NCBI RefSeq assembly: GCF_001311885.1
Contig: NZ_BBCE01000005.1
Location: 1 to 64,000, forward strand
Length of the DNA stretch: 64,000 nucleotides
Direction of reading: 5' to 3'
Source: Syntrophomonas palmitatica JCM 14374
Lineage (GTDB): Bacteria > Bacillota > Syntrophomonadia > Syntrophomonadales > Syntrophomonadaceae
The position numbers were made by a program, and so were the translations under genes. Each line of letters begins with the position of its first letter. Positions within the stretch are counted from its first letter, which is position 1. Shown piece after piece: positions 36,403 through 47,167 of this stretch. Under the pieces are notes generated by a model. It was not told where the DNA came from and ran no database searches. It saw only the letters and a list, made by a program, of their open reading frames with translations.

Positions 36403-39400
36403 ATGAAGCTTTTACGATACATAACGGGGCTTTTCTTAGCCCTGTTCCTGCTTGCTTATATGCCCGGCCTGGCTGAGGCTTTCACTGATACCAGGCAGCA
36501 CTGGGCACGCCCTGAAATAGACCATCTGCAGAGCCGGGATATCATTACGGGCTATCCCGATGGAACCTACAGGCCCGAAGGTTATATAAGCCGGCAGGAG
36601 TTTATTACTCTGGTTATAAAAGCCCTGCATGGCGAGAAAGAAGCCGGGGTTCTGCAAAAGGGCAGTTCATTTTTCCAGGATGTTAATGGGAGCTGGGCTC
36701 AGGGTTACATCGAATTAGCTCAGGAAATGCGCATCGCTCACGGCGACGGGCATGGCAACTTTATGCCCCTGCGTCCCGTCAGCGTGAAGAGGCAGTCAGC
36801 ATACTGGTTAATTGTCTGGGTGGGGCCACTGGTGACGGGGGCAGCCTGGACTTCAGGGATGATGGCAATATATCCGACTGGGCGCGGCCTGCTGTGGCCT
36901 ACGCGGCAGAGTCAGGCCTGGTCAAAGGTTTTCCGGACGGTACTTTTCGTCCCCGTCAGAATTTAAGCCGCGCAGAGGTAGCGGTTATTATTGAAAAATA
37001 TTTATCTCTCCAGGGTGAAAAATACAGTTTTTACGGCAATATCACCGCAATCAACCTGCCTTTGCGCCGGGCCTCCATCGTAATTGACGGACGCTCCCAG
37101 GAGTTTGAGCTGGCTGCCAACCTGGCTGTATATGATGAAGCCAGCCGCCAGCCGGTTACTGATCTTAAACTGCCTGCCTATGCCTTTTTCGATTTAAATA
37201 CCGATGGAAAACTATCTTTTATAATGTTAGCTTCTGATTACGGCAGTTCCCCGGTAAAATTCGAGTTTGAACAACTGTCCGCGGTCTCGGGCGCTGCTGT
37301 CAGCCCCGAACAAGCCGTATCATTTGCCGCTGAAGGAATAAACCTTAAGACTGACTATTATGATGCCGCAAAGGCTCAGGCCAGCCTGGAAGCTGCCAAA
37401 GACGCAATGTTTGCCGATGCTTTCCGCTCCGACAGCGGCGCCAGCGGGAGAGGGCAGCTGGTGGCGGTGATTGACAGCGGCGTGGACGCCGGCCATCCTG
37501 ACCTGCAGAAAACCGATCAGGATTATGCTAAAATAGTTGACTTTATTGATCTTAGCGCCGAAGGCAAGCTCAAATTGAACCTGGCCAGCGAAGAAAATGG
37601 CCGGCTGCAGATGGGTGACCGGCAGGCAGACATCCCCTCCGGGACGGCTGCAGGCATGAGATGGAAATATGCTTATCTCCCCTTGAATTTTCTTCCCGAT
37701 GAATTTGGGCTGAAAACCAGCCGCCTGGTCGTGGCTCGGAGCAGCAAGGCCGGGGGAGCGCTGGACACCGTATATATTGACAGTGACGGCGATATGGAAA
37801 TCAAGGATGAAACCGCTGTCAAGGTATTCAGTTCAGGCCACCAGGCCGTAAGTGTTAAAGGTGATGGAAACAGGCAGTTTAATGTAGTCGTATGTTCAAT
37901 TTCCGATAAGGATAATTATATAATCCTGGGTTATGACGCCCTGGGACATGGCACCGAGATAGCAGGAATAGTGGCCGCAAACGGCCTGGTTGAAGGGGTT
38001 GCTCCCGATGCGCAGCTTCTGGTTATTAAGGTGATGAACCGTTTGGGTGTGGCGCCCCTGAAAAGGCTGGAAAGCGCGATCAGCCTGGCGGCGGAGCGCG
38101 GGGCGGCGGCAGCGGTAATGAGTCTGGGGCAGTACCAGATGAATGAGGCTGAACGGCAGTCGCTGGCACAAACCGCCGCCGCGGTAATGAAAACGCACGG
38201 CATGATAGTCTGTACGGCGGCGGGCAACAATGGCCCGGGTTTGGGAACCGCGGCCGACAGCGCGGGGATTCCCGGCATTATCAGTGTGGGTGCTTATGCT
38301 ACTCCCCGTATGTGGAAAACAGATTACAATTATCAGGTGCCGGATTCCACACTCTGGTACTTCAGTTCCATCGGTCCATCGGCAGGGGGGGCGGCCGCTC
38401 CTATGCTGCTGGCGCCTGGCCATTGTGTTTCCACCTATCCCTTATGGTCGGGGAAGCAGTATAACCTGGACCAGGGGACCAGCATGGCAGCGCCTTATCT
38501 GGCGGGAGCCTGGCTCTGATGCTGGACGCCAACCAGCACCGTTTATTCAGCAACAACCACTATGCGGTTTTGCAGGCGCTCTTTAACGGCGCTATGACGC
38601 TCAGGAATTACCAGGCGGCGGAACAGGGTTTTGGGGCGGTAGACCTTTTGCGGGCATGGATGGAATTAAAACGCATGACGACCCAAAATCAGGACTGTGT
38701 GGTTAAACAGCTGAATCCTGACCAAAACCTGGGCGCGGGGTTTTATTCGCCTGCGCAGGCCGCGGCTTCAGTTTCTCTGAGGTTGGTCAATACCGGGGAT
38801 GAGAACCGCAAGTTTTCGCTGGGGGGGCTGGCAGCCTGGCTGAAACCTGAACAGTATAGCATTCAGGTACCGGCGCACAGTGAAAGGAATGTGACTATTA
38901 AGTATGACAGCCAGAACGACCCCGGGTTATACAGCAGTTTTTTGCTGATTGATGATTACAGCACCGCCGGATGGGATCTGGCCGCACTGGAGACCCTGGT
39001 CGTTCCGGTTAAATTGTATGATATGCCGGGCAGGAAGTGGGAAAAGGAAGAAACTCTGAACCCCGGCGTCTATAAACGGTATTATTTTAATGTTCCTCAG
39101 GGTGTGGACAGCTTGAACTTCCGGTTAAGTGTTCCGGACAGCCAGGGCCGGGTGCGCATGTTTGTTATTTCGCCCGGCGGCATGCAGGAATCAGGGGTAT
39201 TCACTGGGGCTGGCAATGAAAATGTGATTGTCAGTAACATAAATTGCTCCCATCCTCAGCCTGGTGTCTGGGAACTGGTGGTATACAGCTCGGTAAACCT
39301 GAGCGATTTTCAGCTCGAAAAATCCAAATATCAGATAACGGCAGGAATACAAGGGGAAAAAAGCAGTATAACCATGCCTCCCGACCCTAAATATCTGGTG

Positions 39401-39592
39401 AGCACCGTGGTTCCTCCTTTTAAAAAAGGGGACAAGGTTAATATCACCTTGCACTTCTGGAATCCGGGCAGCAAACTTCCCGCCTCCGGTTTGGTAAGCA
39501 TAAACGAAAGATTGTATGAGATAAAAAATGGCCTGGTTAAGTTTACCCTGCAGGCCGAATCAGATACCATAAACTTGAAGATAGCCTGGTAA
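36403..39592 (+). CDS. SLH-anchored subtilisin-like protease (frame breaks near 36783 and 38510)
   Basis: Exported protease of about 1063 residues after repair. A signal peptide (ending near LAEAF) and three SLH repeats (the first starting HWARPEIDHL, the third SDWARPAVAYAAESG) anchor it to the wall. The S8 catalytic triad is in VIDSGVDAGHPD (near 356), GHGTEIAGIV (near 516) and GTSMAAPYLAGA (near 693), with AAGNNGPG as the oxyanion site. Two missing bases split it into three open frames ending at 36966, 38519 and 39592. The C-terminal 350 residues are beta-rich. It may process surface proteins such as the S-layer. Confidence 0.85.
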
Positions 39593-39607
39593 GTCGATTA
39601 ACCGGAG

Positions 39608-39636
39608 TGTGTTGCGGGGACGGTCCCCGCGACACA
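39608..39636. repeat. palindromic REP-like element
   Basis: TGTGTTGCGGGGAC and GTCCCCGCGACACA form a nearly perfect hairpin just after the protease gene. The inner GGGGACGGT resembles the REP-like units at 44293 and 46101. Confidence 0.6.
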
Positions 39637-39720
39637 TTATATTTTTCTGGCAAAAGAGGAATACTGCGTGTACTGGCGAAATATAATGCTGAAATGTGTA
39701 ATGTTTATGGAGGATTACAG

Positions 39721-40803
39721 GTGCGTTTAGGAAAAGTAATGGTAGTATTCGGCACCCGGCCCGAGGCCATAAAAATGGCCCCGGTGGTCAACGAATTATA
39801 TAAAGTTAAAGATATAAACACTATACTGGCAGTCACTGCCCAGCACCGCGAAATGCTTGACCAGGTTCTGGAACTTTTCAACCTCAAACCGGATTATGAT
39901 CTCGACCTTATGAAACATGAACAGGACCTTTTTTCCATTACTACCGGGGTCTTGCAAGGCTTAAAAGACATTATGGAACAGGAAGCGCCCGATCTGGTCC
40001 TGGTGCATGGAGATACTACCACCACTTTTGCCGCGGCCCTGGCAGCGTTTTACCTGCGGATTCCTGTGGGACATGTGGAGGCCGGTCTGCGCACCCGCAA
40101 CAAGTTTTCGCCTTTTCCTGAGGAAATGAATCGCACCTTGACGGCCAAACTGGCGGAGATGCATTTCGCTCCTACGGATACGGCCCGTGAAAACCTGATC
40201 ATGGAAGCTACCGCCATGTTTAAAATCTGGGTTACCGGCAACACCGTAATAGATGCCTTGCTGCAAACCATAAAACCGGATTATAAATTCGGTCCGGAGT
40301 TCAGCGCTATAGATTTTAACAAAAGGCTCCTGCTGGTTACCACCCACCGCCGGGAAAATTGGGGCAGTCCCATGCGCCAGATTTACCAGGCCTTGATTGA
40401 CCTGACAGATGAGTTTCCTGATGTGGAAGTGGTCTTCCCGGTACACAGGAACCCGGTGGTCAGAGATGCGGCTCAGGAGATGCTGGGACAGCGTAAAGGT
40501 TTTCATCTTCTGGAACCGCTCGATTATGAACCCTTCGCGCATTTGATGAATGCTTGTTACCTGGTTCTGACTGATTCGGGCGGGATGCAGGAGGAGGCGC
40601 CTTCACTGGGCAAACCGGTTCTGGTCCTGCGGGATACTACCGAACGCCCGGAAGCGTTGCAGGCGGGAACGGTAAAATTGGTAGGGACCAACCGGGAACG
40701 GGTTTACCGGGAGGCCCGCTTATTATTGACCGATAAGGAAGAGTACGATAAAATGGCCCGGGCCATTAACTTACGGGGACGGCAAGGCGGGCCGTGCGCA
40801 TAG
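39721..40803 (+). CDS. wecB: UDP-N-acetylglucosamine 2-epimerase (C-terminal frame breaks likely)
   Basis: A non-hydrolysing epimerase that makes UDP-ManNAc. GTRPEAIKMAP, HGDTTTTFAAALAAF, HVEAGLRT, THRRENWG, LTDSGGMQEEAPSLGKP and RDTTERPEA are all present. GTG at 39721 follows GGAGG by 7 bases. The ORF ends at 40803 with a strange tail. Shifts near 40770 and 40793 would restore PYGDGKAGR and IVKEITSFL, ending at 40856, which matches the normal family ending. It supplies UDP-ManNAc for wall or capsule polymers. Confidence 0.9.
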   Translation: MRLGKVMVVFGTRPEAIKMAPVVNELYKVKDINTILAVTAQHREMLDQVLELFNLKPDYDLDLMKHEQDLFSITTGVLQGLKDIMEQEAPDLVLVHGDTTTTFAAALAAFYLRIPVGHVEAGLRTRNKFSPFPEEMNRTLTAKLAEMHFAPTDTARENLIMEATAMFKIWVTGNTVIDALLQTIKPDYKFGPEFSAIDFNKRLLLVTTHRRENWGSPMRQIYQALIDLTDEFPDVEVVFPVHRNPVVRDAAQEMLGQRKGFHLLEPLDYEPFAHLMNACYLVLTDSGGMQEEAPSLGKPVLVLRDTTERPEALQAGTVKLVGTNRERVYREARLLLTDKEEYDKMARAINLRGRQGGPCA

Positions 40804-40857
40804 TTAAGGAAATTACTAGTTTTTTGTATTCCCGCATCGGCGCCATGGGAAGGTAAA

Positions 40858-41018
40858 GAATTATTAATTATGAATTATAAATTTTAAATTTAGGTAAAGA
40901 AAACCAGTTTTCTTTTATTCATTAATAAATTGGTGGTAACGAATTATGACGTACTGAGATGAAAAACGATAGCTTTTCATGCTTAATTCAAAATTAATAA
41001 TTACTAATTCATAATTAG
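40858..41018. repeat. AT-rich inverted repeat
   Basis: TAATTATGAATT near 40866 and AATTCATAATTA near 41006 are exact complements, with further AT-rich pairing inward. It lies between the epimerase and phosphohexomutase genes and has no coding content. Confidence 0.45.
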
Positions 41019-41033
41019 CTTTGGAGGCTGTTT

Positions 41034-42457
41034 ATGTTGCAGATTAAGTTTGGTACGGATGGCTGGAGGGCTGAGATAGCACGGGATTTTACCTTTGCCA
41101 ACTGCCGTGTGGTGGCTCAGGCCATTGCCAGTTATATGAACAGTCAAAACTTAAATAAGCGCGGTTTGGTGATCGGGTACGATAACCGGTTTTTATCCGA
41201 GGATTTTGCGGCGGAATGCGCGCGGGTAGTGGCGGGAAACGGAATAAAGGTCTATCTTTTAAAGAAGGCCAGCCCTACTCCCCAGACCGCTTATGCGGTC
41301 CGCAATAAAGACGCGGGCGGAGCCGTTATGATTACCGCCAGCCACAATCCACCCCAATACCAGGGCATAAAATTTATTCCCCAATATGCCGGGCCGGCCT
41401 TGCCGGAGGTAACAGATCTCATAGAAGAAGAGCTGCAGCGCATAGCAGACGGGGGAAAAGTCTATGAGTTAGACCTTAATGAAGCTTCGCGTCTCGGACT
41501 TTTTGAGGTAATCGAGATGGAGAATGAATATTCCGCGCAGCTTATGCGGGTTATTATGCCTGATTTTTTCAAGGGGAAGAAGATTAAGGTTGTGGTGGAT
41601 CCTATGTTCGGCGCCGGTATAGGGTTTCTGGACAGGATACTTAGCGGATTAGGCTGTGAAGTTCGTACAATTAACAACTACCGGGACTGTTTGTTTGGGG
41701 GCAGCTCCCCGAACCGGTGGATGCTGAATTGTCAGCGTTAAAGCGGGCGGTGGCTTCTTACCAGGCTGACCTGGGCCTGGCCCTGGATGGTGACGCTGAT
41801 CGTTTCGGTATTATAGATAAAGACGGCGCTTTCATCAGCGCTAATTGTTTTATGCCGGTATTACTGGCGCATCTACTGAAAACCAGAACTTATCGCGGAC
41901 CGGTATGCAGGAGCATCGCTACCACTCACCTGCTTGACCGTATAGCCTATAAAAATGGACTGGAATTAATAGAGACCCCGGTGGGATTTAAGTATATCGG
42001 GGCTGCTTTGCGGGAAAAGGGCTGTATCATGGGCGGAGAGGAAAGCGGGGGCTTGAGCGTAGCGGGCCATATTCCAGAGAAGGATGGCATCCTGGCGTGC
42101 CTGCTGGCAGCGGAAATTGCGGCTTTTTCCGGGTTGAGCCTGGGTCAGTTATATGAAGAACTGGCAAAGCAGTTTGGAACCGCGCAAAGCCAGAGACTGG
42201 ATATCAGGGTGCGCCCGGAGGAGCAAACCATGGTCAGTGAAAGGCTGCGGGAATTTAATCCCATGGTCCTGGCCGGAGTGAGGGTTGAGGCCCTGGACCG
42301 CTTGGAAGGGCTGAGAATTTTGCTGGAAGATGGCAGCTGGGCACTGGTGCGTGCTTCAGGAACGGAGCCTCTTTTCCGTCTTTACGCGGAAGCCGGGGGT
42401 GAGAAGCAGCTGTCGCAAATACAACAAGAATTGATGGAGGCTATGGGGATTAGATAA
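41034..42457 (+). CDS. phosphoglucomutase/phosphomannomutase family protein (frame break near 41710)
   Basis: Second phosphohexomutase in the window, about 474 residues after repair. Motifs: FGTDGWRA at the start, TASHNPPQYQGIK (phosphoserine loop), LDGDADRFG (metal), GGEESGG (sugar) and RASGTEP (phosphate). The first frame ends at 41741; one missing C in the CCCC run at 41707-41710 restores SSPEPVDAELSALKRAV. The FGTDGWRA start differs from the copy at 10695, so the two probably use different sugars. GGAGG lies before the ATG at 41034. Confidence 0.88.
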
Positions 42458-43642
42458 TGGCGAAGTTGGATGAGCAGCCTGAACAAATGGAACGGTTGGA
42501 CCGCATTTTAGCTGAAGTCGTAGATACTGGAACAGGGGCGGGGCGATATTTTCGATATTGCGCAGGAATGCAGCCAGCAGATATTGAACCTTGATCTGGA
42601 GTTAAAGGAATTAAATAACAAGATATCTCAGGCTATCGCGGAAGTAGGCAAGTATGAGCAATTGGAACGTTTTGCCCGTATACGCTTAATGGATGTCAGC
42701 CGCAATTTCCGCTCCAACACGGAAATCACCATTAAGGAAGCCTATGACAAGGCGGCGGAGTTTCAGGTTTTACTGGTGGAATCCAGGCAGAACGAATTAT
42801 ATCTGCGCCGCCAGCGCGATCAGTTGTCAAAGCAGTATAAGAAGTTCAGAGACATACAGAAACGGGCGGATCACTTTCTGGATTCAACCGCTATGGCATT
42901 AAAGATATTGCGGGGAAATGTCGAAAAAATAAATGAAAGCCTTGAAGAATCAATGCGCCGTAAAAGAATGGAAATGTGGATAATTGAATCCCAGGAGGCG
43001 GAACGCAGGAGGATAGCCAGAGACCTGCATGACGGACCGGCGCAGAGTATGGCCAGTATGATAATACGCCTGGATTTGATTCAGCAGTTACGAGAAGAAG
43101 ATACCAGGAATGTTTACGCGGAAATCGATAATGTAAAAAGCATGGGTAAGGAAACCCTGGCGGATATCCGCCGCATCATGTATGATCTTAAACCTTCGCT
43201 TTTTAACGAAGATGATTTCAGCGCTACCTTACGAGACTATTTAAATGATTACGAAGCCAAGTACAACTTTAATATAGATTTTATCGTGATGGGCAACCGC
43301 ACCAGATACGACCGCGCTTTGGAAATTGCTCTGTTCCGGTTGGTTCAGGAAGCTGTCACCAATGTCAGGAAGCATTCCGGTCTGAACCGGGCCGTGGTAA
43401 AGATGGAGGATAATGGGTCTTATCTGACTCTGGTTATTAAGGATGAGGGCGAAGGGTTTGATTTGGAAAAGGTGCGCGGCAATAAGGATAGCTATGGGAT
43501 TTTAGGAATGATGGAACGGGTCAAGCTTCTGGGAGGGGAATTAGAAATAATTTCATCTGCGGGGTCAGGAACCCAGGTTATTGTTAGAGTGCCGTTAGAA
43601 GGGGAGGCAGCAAATGGAAAAAATAAGGGTCTTAATAGCTGA
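42457..43642 (+). CDS. degS: DegS-like sensor histidine kinase (frame break near 42527)
   Basis: A cytoplasmic kinase without membrane helices. An N-terminal coiled-coil region of about 170 residues is followed by the phosphoacceptor RRRIARDLHDGPAQSMAS (His near 191) and an ATPase domain with NVRKHSG and DEGEGFD. The ATG at 42457 overlaps the previous stop. The frame breaks near 42527 (two missing C or one extra base), and the family-like VVDTLEQGRGDIFDIAQE is then restored, giving about 395 residues. It should phosphorylate the adjacent DegU-like regulator, whose gene it overlaps by 29 bases. Confidence 0.87.
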
Positions 43643-44255
43643 TGATCATGCCTTGGTTAGGGAAGGACTGCGCAAATTGCTGGAACTGGACGAAAACATC
43701 CAGATTATTACCGAGGTGGGAGATGGGCAGGGGGCTATCAATATCGCCCGCCGGGAAAAGCCCGATGTGGTCTTAATGGATGTTAATATGCCGGGGACAG
43801 ACGGGATTGTTGCCACCCGGGTCATCAAAAAGGAATGTCCTCATACGCATGTCGTGGCTCTAACCATCTACGAGGACGAAGAGGTGGTGGAGATGGTCAG
43901 AGCCGGGGTCTCAGCATATGTTTTGAAAGATGTGGCCGGCAGCGATCTCATCGATACTATACATAGAGTTATGCAGGGAGAAGTGGTGATACACCCCCGC
44001 GTGGCCAATCGCTTGGTGAGGGAGCTGGCCAGGAATGACAAGAAAAAGGAAGACCTGCGCCTGACGCGCCGGGAAAAAGATGTCCTGCAGCTGCTGGTGA
44101 GAGGGAATACCAACAAAGAGATGGCAGATATTATGTTCATAAGTGAAAAAACGGTAAAAAACCATCTCACCAGTATTTTTAAGAAGTTATCAGTCAAGGA
44201 CCGCACCCAGGCGGCGGTATATGCTCTGAAAAACCAAATAGTAAGCGATGACTAA
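43614..44255 (+). CDS. degU: DegU-like response regulator
   Basis: A 213-residue NarL/FixJ-type regulator. The receiver domain has IADDHALVREGL, the phosphorylated aspartate in VVLMDVNMPG (near 55) and the conserved lysine in VLKDV (near 104). The LuxR-type DNA-binding domain is TRREKDVLQLLVRGNTNKEM and after. ATG at 43614 follows GGGGAGG. In Bacillus, DegSU controls motility and secretion. The flagellar genes lie 3 kb downstream, so a similar role is likely. Confidence 0.9.
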   Translation: MEKIRVLIADDHALVREGLRKLLELDENIQIITEVGDGQGAINIARREKPDVVLMDVNMPGTDGIVATRVIKKECPHTHVVALTIYEDEEVVEMVRAGVSAYVLKDVAGSDLIDTIHRVMQGEVVIHPRVANRLVRELARNDKKKEDLRLTRREKDVLQLLVRGNTNKEMADIMFISEKTVKNHLTSIFKKLSVKDRTQAAVYALKNQIVSDD

Positions 44256-44258
44256 TAA

Positions 44259-44330
44259 GGTGTCAAAGGGGTGTCAAGGGGACTGGGTGTCAGGTGTCAA
44301 GGGGACGGTTCTCTTGACACCTTGACACCC
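44259..44330. repeat. TGTCAAGGGGACGGTTC REP-like repeats
   Basis: Several direct TGTCAA units lead to a palindrome GGTGTCAAG ... CTTGACACC (arms 44293-44301 and 44313-44321). It lies between the convergent degU and ubiD genes, where it could also end transcription. Confidence 0.65.
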
Positions 44331-44331
44331 C

Positions 44332-46084
44332 TTAGAATAATGTGCTCCAGCGTCTCGAAACCCGCTCTGCAATATCTTTGCGGGGTACCAGGTCGGCAGG
44401 ATATTCCGGTTTCATACGGGCATCAATCAGAATCGGGCCTTCATATTCGATCTTATTGTGATGTACCGGTGGGCGGCATAGATGTCAAACGCTGGGTCAA
44501 AACGGGTGAAAACCGTCCACAGGAAACTGGTTTGGTCGATTATACTGTCAGCGTTATCAACGAGAATCACCAGGGGCCATTCCCGCAAGGAGGTCAGATT
44601 CTGCTGAATTATTTCGTTTCCTAATTCGGGCGCGCTTGTATAATCTGTTCCAGAAATCAGCAAACATCCCCCGCAGTATGGCTTCACCCGGGTAATGCCC
44701 GGCAATGATTCCCCTATATACCCTCGCGGCAAGTCACGGATAGGATTTCCCAGTCCCAGCATAACAGCTTTGCTTCCCTGGTTGAATTTGCGCCCGGTGT
44801 AATCCAGGGTATCCATTGCGGTATCGTTTATTATTATCAAATCCCGGGCGGGATTGAAGCGCTGCAAAATAGTTTCCAGCAGGCGCGGAAAATCCTTCAG
44901 GTCTAAATCTACGTCCGTCAGCAGCAGAACCTTAGTCAGGCTTAGCTGTCCTTCCCCCAGGATGCGGAAGGCGTGGGCCAGGGCTTCCCGGTGATAACTT
45001 TCCCTGACGATGGCACCGCTGAGACTGTGAAAACCTGTTTCCGCATAGCTCCACAGTGATTTCAGTCCCGGCATCAGCAGCGGGAATAACGGAGAAATTA
45101 GTTCCTGCATCCATTCTCCGATGTAATAGTCTTCCTGGCGCGGTTTGCGACGATAGTCGCGGGATAGATGGCATCACGGCGATGATAGACCTGTTTGATA
45201 TTAAAAACCGGAAAGTCATGAACCAGGGAGTAGTAACCGTAATGATCGCCAAAAGGCCCTTCGGGTTTGCGCACGTGCGGGGGAACCTCACCGCATAATG
45301 CGAACTCAGCCTCGGCGATAAGCTTATGCGGGTGGTTTTCCACTTCCACCATATCAATCTTGTCTCCGCTGAGGAAAGAGGCATAAAGAAGTTCCGGCAC
45401 AGGTTCGGGCAGGGCGGTAATAGCCGCTATGACCAGAGCGGGCGGACCTCCCAGAAAAACGGTAACCGGTAAAGATTGGCCCTGCTTTTCCGCCTCGTAA
45501 TAATGGAAGCCGCCGCCTTTATGGATCTGCCAGTGCATGCCGGTCTGATTTTCGGAAAAGACCTGGAGGCGGTACATGCCCAGGTTATGTTCTTTTTTTA
45601 AGGGGTGTTCAGTATAAACCAGGGGCAGGGTGAAAAAAGGCCCGCCGTCTTCCTGCCAGCTTGTCAGGACCGGCAGTTCATGCAGGTTTACTTTAGGCAT
45701 CCGCCTGGCCAGTACGGGGGCCTTGTTTTTAGCGATGTCACGCTGACCGACTTTGGCCAGGCTGAAAAGCCAGTCACGTTCCCCCCAAAGTGCTTTCAAG
45801 CTGGGGGGCATAAGCTTGTCCAGGGCTTTAACCGCGCGGTTTATGGTTTCCTCCGGTTTTGGACCTATGGCCATTTCAACCCGGCGCACAGTTCCAAACA
45901 GGTTGGTGGCGGCAGGAAAACGGCTGCCTTTGACCCGGGTAAACAGCAGAGCCGGTCCGCCTTCATCGACTATGCGGCGGTGTATTTCCGCCAGTTCCAG
46001 GTATGGGTCAACTTCCGCATTAACCTCAATAATTTCTTTCTCTTTTTTGAGCTGGTCTATAAAGCTTCGTAAATTCTTATGCAT
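44332..46084 (-). CDS. ubiD: UbiD-family prenylated-FMN decarboxylase (frame breaks near 45148 and 44460)
   Basis: About 584 residues after repair. UbiD enzymes use prenylated FMN to decarboxylate aromatic or unsaturated acids. The GGGFHYYEAE segment and the EAEFALCGEVPP and RKPEGPFGDHYGYY segments, which contain the catalytic E-R-E residues of the family, are present. ATG at 46084 follows AAGGAG. The first frame ends near 45098; one missing base near 45148 joins the part beginning near 45110, and a second near 44460 restores IDARMKPEYPADLV to a stop at 44332. A partner LpdD gene lies upstream. The substrate cannot be told; no UbiX is seen in the window. Confidence 0.85.
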
Positions 46085-46100
46085 ATAAATCTCCTTAAAG

Positions 46101-46195
46101 GGTGTCAAGGGGACGGTTCTCTTGACACCTCACGCAAAATTATCAAAGGGTGTCAAGAGAACCGTCCCCTTGACACTGTCCCCTTGACACTTTAT
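46101..46195. repeat. pair of inverted TGTCAAGGGGACGG repeats
   Basis: GGTGTCAAGGGGACGGTTCTCTTGACACC at 46101-46129 (here GGTGTCAAGGGGACG and GTTCTCTTGACACC) is followed by its inverse copy at 46149-46175 and a further partial unit to 46195. The pair can form one large hairpin. It separates ubiD from lpdD and also encodes the last residues of LpdD. Confidence 0.7.
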
Positions 46196-46568
46196 GGCAT
46201 AGCAGCTCCGCAGCCTTGTGGCAATTCTGTACGACCAGGGCTATTTCCTCCGGGCGGGCCTGGTCTATATGAATACCCGCCGTTACGGCGGCAGTCATTC
46301 CGGTTTGCAGGCAAATAAGCCTGGAAGCCTGAGACGCCACCTCATGATCCTTATGACCGGGGACAGGTATGATCCAGGTGTCGCAGGCGGTTTTCCCGCT
46401 TGTCCCGCCGGGACGGGGAATACTCATAGCCATACCCCCCACATGGGGTTTATCGCCGCCGGTAATGGTTGCCGATACCCCGTCAGCGGTGATAACCGCC
46501 GTAACAAAGATCTTATATCTTCCTTCTCCGTATGAAAAACTTAGTTCCTCACGCAAGATAACTGCCAC
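46143..46568 (-). CDS. lpdD: LpdD-type prenylated-flavin chaperone/decarboxylase accessory protein
   Basis: A 141-residue protein. VGGMAMSIPRPGG, VPGHKDHEVASQ and VTAGIHIDQARPEEI match the LpdD family, found with UbiD-type decarboxylases and thought to help load or mature the prenylated flavin. The GTG start at 46568 has only a weak ribosome site. The last 13 residues (GQCQGDGSLDTL and near) are encoded by the repeat element, so the native end may have been altered by repeat insertion. It shares direction with ubiD across the repeat. Confidence 0.75.
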   Translation of the reverse strand: MAVILREELSFSYGEGRYKIFVTAVITADGVSATITGGDKPHVGGMAMSIPRPGGTSGKTACDTWIIPVPGHKDHEVASQASRLICLQTGMTAAVTAGIHIDQARPEEIALVVQNCHKAAELLCHKVSRGQCQGDGSLDTL

Positions 46569-46702
46569 CCGTCAGAATATGGTTTAATATTATTATACCT
46601 TTTCTGCCATTTAAACAGCCTTTTATAAATAGACTCCAAACAGGTACTCAACAGAACTCTTTCCGGCATATTATATATTAACATGCGGGAGGGGGTTGAT
46701 TT

Positions 46703-47002
46703 ATGTTGATTTTTCTCAAGGCAGTTTGCTGTATCATTTGGCTGATTATTATGAGGGCCTTAATAAAAGGCGGCAAAAAGGCCCGGTCAAAAAATTATGT
46801 GGAAGTGCCTTTATATATAAATGATGAAGATGAATTAGAAGCTGAGCTGCGGCGCAGCATGGCCCGCCTGGGGCCAAAGGACAGGTTGGTGATTTATGAT
46901 TTAAGTCGTCCCCGTAATCGTTTTAATCATCTTTTGATCAGAAACCTGCTTCGGCAAAATCCTTCGGTTGGCTATTGCAGTCTTAACCCGCAAAATTTAT
47001 AA
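46703..47002 (+). CDS. small membrane-anchored hypothetical protein
   Basis: 99 residues. One N-terminal membrane helix (FLKAVCCIIWLIIMRAL) is followed by a soluble, charged part (YINDEDELEAELRRSMARLG). GGGAGGGGG precedes the ATG at 46703. I do not recognise the family. It stands alone between lpdD and comF. Confidence 0.6.
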   Translation: MLIFLKAVCCIIWLIIMRALIKGGKKARSKNYVEVPLYINDEDELEAELRRSMARLGPKDRLVIYDLSRPRNRFNHLLIRNLLRQNPSVGYCSLNPQNL

Positions 47003-47167
47003 ATTTAGAGCGGCTTTTTGCAGTAATAATTGGTTTTATTTATAATGTGTTATAATATCTGAGATATTGAGTTTTACATTATATTTACAAATAGAAAATT
47101 ATGCAGGTTCTCTGTCCGCGGTTACAGGATGGGGACAACCGTGTTTATATTTAAGGGGTCCGCAAAA

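Noticed and set aside
44259-46195. The TGTCAAGGGGACGG repeats as a CRISPR array
   Set aside because: The units are palindromic, unevenly spaced and without unique spacers of constant length; they fit REP-like elements.
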